A stretch of 64,000 nt of DNA from Tragulus kanchil (lineage: Eukaryota > Chordata > Mammalia > Artiodactyla > Tragulidae): the NCBI GenBank assembly GCA_022376925.1, contig JAIOJX010000031.1, positions 142,184,854 to 142,248,853 of the forward strand. Reading direction: 5' to 3'. The first letter of the stretch is position 1; each line of letters starts with the position of its first letter. Under the pieces are notes generated by a model. The model had not been told where the DNA came from. It did not search any database and saw nothing but the letters and a program-made list of their open reading frames with translations. Positions 59,241-64,000 of the stretch are shown piece after piece. A program made the position numbers and the translations under genes.

Positions 59241-59952
59241 AGTAATTGTGACTGAACAACAAAATAATCCAAAAGTCCATGGGTGTTTCCACATTAAGGT
59301 ATTGCTAGATCCAGAATAGCAAATCAGTGCTATTCAGAAAATTTTTTTAATCCATTTCAAGCATTCCTTGGAGTCAATTGACCCTTCCTACTCCAACTCA
59401 GGGATCAAACCCACATCTCTTATGTCTCCTGCACTGGCAGTCAGATTTTTACCACTGCACTGTCTGGGAAGCCAAGGGTAAGAGATTTTTATTAATCAGG
59501 GGAGATGAACTAAGTATGTGGAGGTAGGAGCTCAATTCCTGTAGGATTACATATAAACCTATTATAAAAAGTAATCTTCTTTGGCTTTCCAGTATCTGTC
59601 TGGGTTAAATCTCCATGGACCTTAGTTTTGTCAGACTCACTGAGAATGACATATTCCTCAGCTTTGTTTAGAAAATGCCCCCTGAATAGCTCTTCTGACC
59701 CTGATAACTGCCCCTTCCCTAAAGACATCTTGTATGTTTCCAGTACCTGGAGATCAAAAACTTTGTCCAGGCCCACCACCAATTTGAAACAAAGCAATAG
59801 AGAGAGACCTTCTTTCTCCACTTTCCTTTATCATGAGTTCTCAGAGATCTGTGAGCTCATCTAAATAGAGTAGAACTATCAGACAGAACATATCTGAGGG
59901 CAAGGGATTAAGTTTAACAGGGAAATAATTGGCTCACATAATTAAATTAAAT

Positions 59953-60365
59953 ATGGTTTTTCCAGTAGTCATGTACAGATGTGAGAGGTGGACCACACAG
60001 AAGGTTGAGCATCAAAGAATGAAGCTTTTGAACTTTGGTGCTGGAGAAGACTCTTGAGAGTCAAGAAGATCAAACCAGTCAATCCTAAAGGAAATAAATC
60101 CTGAATATTCTTTGGGAAAAAACTGATGCTGAAGTTCCAGTACTTTGGCCATCTGATGCAAAGAGCTCACTCATTGGGAAAGATCCTGATGCTGGGAAAG
60201 ACTGAGGCAAAAAGAGAAGGGATGGCAGAGGGTGAGATGGTTGAAGAGCATCACCGACTCAACAGACATGAATTTGAGCAAACTCTGGACATAGTGAAGG
60301 ACAGGGGAGTCTGGCATGCTGCAGTCTGTGAGGTTGCAAAGAGTCAGACATGACTTAACCAACAA
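59953..60365 (+). mobile_element. BovB LINE 3' end, stutter copy
   Basis: Same as 58830-59240, carried by stutter 20. Confidence 0.92.
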
Positions 60366-60530
60366 AGTAATTGTGACTGAACAACAAAATAATCCAAAAG
60401 TCCATGGGTGTTTCCACATTAAGGTATTGCTAGATCCAGAATAGCAAATCAGTGCTATTCAGAATCTATTTTCTTCTTTACCATGTCTTACCCTTTCTGT
60501 TGTTTCTGAATCCATTTCAAGCATCTCCTT

Positions 60531-61149
60531 GTAGTAGCAACATGGCTGCCAAGAGTTTCAGTAACTGGAGGGGAAAGAGATATCCCTTCTTCTCAATAAT
60601 TCCCAACCATCCTATCTTTTACCTGGGTCTGTTGCCAATGCCTCTGTTCTGCACCAGCATGACTTCCCATGGGAAGGACTGGAAAATACCTAATCCAGTT
60701 CATAGACTTCTGATCTAGCCAACATTCCTTGACACTCTTTGTCATGTCTAGTTTGTCATGTTAGTTGCATCTCGGGAATACATCAATGGATACTTTAAGA
60801 ATCCACTGTTGAGAGGATTTGAGGAAATCTGAGAAGATCTAGGACATGTGAGAAGAATGATGAAGAGTTATGTGATACAATATGGTGGTGGTTCAAAGCC
60901 AAGAGGTACTGAAAAAGCAGAGATCAATGGGACCACCCACATTTCTGCAGACTAGTTCAATTCTGCCCCTCTGAAGGCATGAAATAAAAGGGTGGGAAGG
61001 TTTCATTGTAGTGTCACTGTTTCCTCTTTCTAAGACTCTTCAAAGCTCAGAATCATGACATCACCTCAAGAAAGCTAAATCTCAAAAAATGTTGAACAAA
61101 TCTTACTTAGACATTGGATAGGTTTAACCTTGAAGTACATAGAACTGCA
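60531..61149. other. unique non-coding DNA
   Basis: Nothing recognised. The 88-codon frame at 60452-60718 has no domain. Confidence 0.45.
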
Positions 61150-61790
61150 TTGCCTTCTGTTTATTTTAACTTTATAAATCATAGGTGTAATATATGTAAA
61201 AAATCAGGATTTGGGTAATCAAAATCTTACATATAAAGGTACAGTATCCTTTAAAGCATGTTTTCTTCAATTCTGTTCCCCTCTTACCTCCACAAAAGTA
61301 GTCACTGTTAACCAGTTTGGAATGTCAACTTTCAGATTTTCTTTGATTCTCATATAGAGAAATAATACACTCCTGGAAAATAAATCTTATTGTTTTATGA
61401 ATTATGATTTAACATACAGACATTCAACTGTGTATACTACTCTTATATCAATTTTTACTTTTCCACTCAGCCTTGTGTCTTAAAGAAGACCCTATATTGA
61501 CAAATGTGGATTCACATCATTATATTTACCTGCTTATTTAACCATTCTTGCATTGATGGACACTTAACTCATATCCATTTGTATTTTTTTTTTTTTACAA
61601 TGAGTCTTTTGCACATACGTTTGTGTGAATGTATTTTTCGAGAACAGATATTGAGAAGTGGATTCCTATGACACAGGGTGAGCCCATTTTTAATTTTAAA
61701 AGATGTGCTCAAATTAATCACACTTTGATGTGATGATACCAATTGCCACTCCCACCAGATTATCAATTCTTTAAACAATCATCATCTCTA
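61150..61790 (-). mobile_element. L1M-type LINE 3' region
   Basis: Antisense L1M words: 'taaccattcttgcattgatg', 'tgagtcttttgcacatacgt', 'gagaagtggattcctatgac' and 'accaattgccactcccacca'. Old and diverged. Confidence 0.75.
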
Positions 61791-63092
61791 TATCTTGGCC
61801 TGGGTGTGTTTTCAGACTTGATTTTCCTTACTTGCTCTCCTGTTCAGGTGCTTCCAGTCTTGGCATCTGCATTGATAGGGCTGAAGGTATATGTTGGGTC
61901 TGCTGAACAAACAAAGGTAACTGATTGGAGCAGTAGCTGACAGCTTGGCTCCCATGGCATAGATCTTCAGAAGGATGCTTTGTCTATTGTCAGTTTTCAG
62001 ATGCACCGAAAGTTGCTGAAAATCAGATGGGTGTTGAATCTGGCTTGGAAATCTCTCTGATCTTCAGAGACACTTGACTAAAATATATTTCTGCCTTTTT
62101 ATAATGTGGACATTCATCCCTTGTATAGATGCCTATTTATTTTTTCTTAGTTGTTTTTTTTTTTAATAATAACAATTTTCTAAATAAAAAAGTATCAAAC
62201 TATCTTGTAAGTAGTGGAGAAAAGTTAAGACTCTAAACATTTATTTTCACAAGCCACCAAAGAATGGGTTATCTCTGGAGGTATTTCTTCTCCACATAAG
62301 CCCGTGTGGGTTGGTCCATTTTCAGCTGTAAAGAAACCGCTGACAATCCAGTTGGATACTTCAGCCCACTGAAGTGATTGAAGAGAATCTTGTATGTGAT
62401 TTCTGGTACACATTTTCCTGTTAACTTTTACCATATGTGGCCTGCAGGCATGCTTCACACAAATCTCCAGCATTCTAAGGAGCCAATGATCAGTCAGAGA
62501 AATGTGTAAAGATTTGAGAACACGCGCAATTTTCACTTTATATGTTGTGAGTGAGTAACTGTTCCAAAGGTACTTTTCTCACCACTTGGCTGTAAAAAAA
62601 ATCCGTAATGCGGTGGCACTCTGACAAAGTTACACATTTAATGAACACACCACCCTAAGGAATATTTCTTCAAATTTGATAACTGCTTCACTTGCATTCA
62701 AAAGGCATTCTAATAGAGACTTGGAGTTTAGCCGGAAATAATTCTCCAATTGATCTAATGACAGAGACATTGTTCAGCACTCTGTTTTACTTTAGTTCAG
62801 CATTTATAACCATTCAAGTGTGGGCTGGGGTGGGGCTTAGCCCTGATCAGTAGAGAATTTGGTAACCAAGCAATCAATGTGAACAGGCATTCATTGACAA
62901 TGTTTACAGGACTGAGTTTTTGTTTTTGTTTTTGTTTTTAATGACCCCTCAACTAGCAGTTGCATGTCTTCCTCATGGGTTCAGATCATTCTAGGGTATA
63001 GGGTTTTATTATGAGTCTTGTTTCCTGAGCTGGATTCCTCAAAGGAAAAGGCCCATTGTTACCTTTTATAAAAATCCCCATGGCTCCCTTTA
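61791..63092. other. unique non-coding DNA
   Basis: Holds a 103-codon antisense frame at 62225-62536 with several cysteines and no recognised family, and a (TTTTTG)n run near 62920-62940. 62640-62910 has a conserved-element look ('ccaattgatctaatgacaga', 'aagcaatcaatgtgaacagg'). Confidence 0.45.
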
Positions 63093-63318
63093 GGGGCTTC
63101 CCAGGTGGTGCTAGTAGTAAAGAATCCATTTGCCAATGCAGGAGACACAGAAATGTGGGTTTGATTCCTGGATTGGGAAAATCCCATGGAGAAGGAAATG
63201 GCGATGCACTTCAGTATTCTTGCCTGGAGAATTCTATAGACAGAGGAGCTTGGTGGGCTATGGGGCTATGGGGCTATCACAAACGGTCAGACAGGACTAA
63301 ACAAGTGAGTACACAGCA
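63093..63318 (+). mobile_element. Bov-tA/Bov-A SINE
   Basis: 'ggggcttcccaggtggtgct', 'gccaatgcaggagacacag' and 'gagaaggaaatggcgatgca', then a small 'ggggctat' triplication at 63259-63276 before the diverged 3' end. Confidence 0.92.
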
Positions 63319-64000
63319 CGTATGCATGATTCTTATTGAAGAGTTTGGCGTTTAACAAATGGTGAATAAATGTTGGCTAGAATGGAAGATCCTTCAGAAA
63401 TTCTCATTTACCAGTCAAAATCACTGTACTAACTGGAACATATTCTTATCAATTAATTAATCTATTCCCCTAAAGTATTGGTGAATATTTTACAAGCTAA
63501 TTGGGAGTTATTTCATATGATTTGGAAGGATCACCATGAATCATCCTGGAGGCTACACCCATAGTCACGAGACAGGCTGGATCCTGAGACCCTTTGCTGC
63601 TGCAGTACTCCACACAGTGCTTGTACTTGGACATACCTCTCCTTTAGCAACAAAATACAAAGAAACCCTATTGGGCTAAAAATAACTTCATTCATACACG
63701 ATTGGGGCGAATTACGGAGAAACCCCAATGGTCATTTCTGAAAAGTTCAGAGCAAAAATTGGGTGTCAAGAGCAAAAGCAGAGTATTGAGAAAGTCTACT
63801 GCACTCAAAACCACAAGGAATGGGAAACCACCTAAATCACTCCTCCAAACTGATGCTGGACAGACCCCAACTCTCACCTCATACAAGAAACAAGCTCACC
63901 CTCCCCTCAAGGAGTGAGTGAGCAAGGGAAACTGTTGTTTAGTCTTGCTCCCCTCTGCTGCTCCAGGGGTCCCAGTATAGCCTTGCCTGAATTTCTTGTC
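63319..64000. other. unique non-coding DNA to window end
   Basis: No gene, RNA or repeat recognised. Short frames on both strands near 63531-63917 lack any domain. Confidence 0.45.

Larger units (their letters stand above)
58245..60530 (+). repeat. stutter duplication 20 (58245-59366 and 59367-60530)
   Basis: Offset about 1,123. The end of copy 1 has lost about 45 bases ('ttcagaaaatttttttaatcc' where copy 2 has 'ttcagaatctattttcttc' and more). Interiors differ at 'attcattggaaaaactg' and 'attctttgggaaaaaactg'. Confidence 0.93.

Noticed and set aside
162..60530. The duplication ladder as a CRISPR-like or satellite array
   Set aside because: Each unit has a different sequence, so there is no shared repeat. 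Unit length is the only constant.

Overview
This is nuclear DNA from a ruminant, almost certainly a pecoran such as a bovid or cervid. It carries BovB (RTE) LINE fragments with a YADD reverse-transcriptase box, many Bov-tA/Bov-A-type SINEs, CHR-type tRNA SINEs, and older mammalian repeats (MIR, L1M 3' ends, MaLR/MLT1-like LTR pieces, hAT/MER fossils). I find no protein-coding gene, tRNA or rRNA gene that I can support. Open frames longer than 100 codons lie in repeats, in duplicated unique DNA, or in unique DNA with no recognisable domain. It reads as an intron or a gene-poor intergenic region. The dominant feature is a 'stutter'. At 20 places the sequence advances, jumps back about 1.1 kb, repeats itself almost perfectly and continues. 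The offsets run from 1,080 to about 1,177 bases (mean near 1.12 kb), the copies are always direct, and each place duplicates a different unrelated segment. Differences between copies cluster at the outer edges of each pair: the tail of the first copy and the head of the second. About 22.5 kb of the 64 kb is redundant, so the underlying locus is probably near 42 kb. The best explanation is unmerged, error-rich overlaps of about 1 kb between adjoining contigs or consensus blocks, not biology. Layout: 1-4400, unique DNA with two stutters, one young SINE and a CpG-bearing candidate regulatory block. 4400-7200, unique DNA, a reversed CHR SINE and a poly(A)-tailed LTR-like retrocopy. 7250-10110, stuttered Bov-A plus BovB. 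10390-14950, a MIR, a young SINE and two chained stutters. 14950-19240, unique DNA, two Bov-A SINEs and a Sox/AT-rich candidate element. 19500-26200, nested SINEs with three chained stutters. 26560-31160, nested SINEs, a microsatellite, a hAT fossil and an L1M end, stuttered twice. 31165-40000, unique DNA with three stutters and BovB 3' ends. 40000-43740, CHR, Bov-A and MaLR pieces. 43740-49960, two stutters around a Bov-A. 49960-55680, SINEs and two stutters over a conserved-looking AT-rich block. 55680-60530, two stutters and BovB. 60530-64000, an L1M antisense fragment, unique DNA and a final Bov-A. No genes act together here. Any function would be cis-regulatory, through the unique AT-rich blocks flagged as candidates. 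Repeat family names come from recognising sequence signatures by eye, not from a RepeatMasker run.
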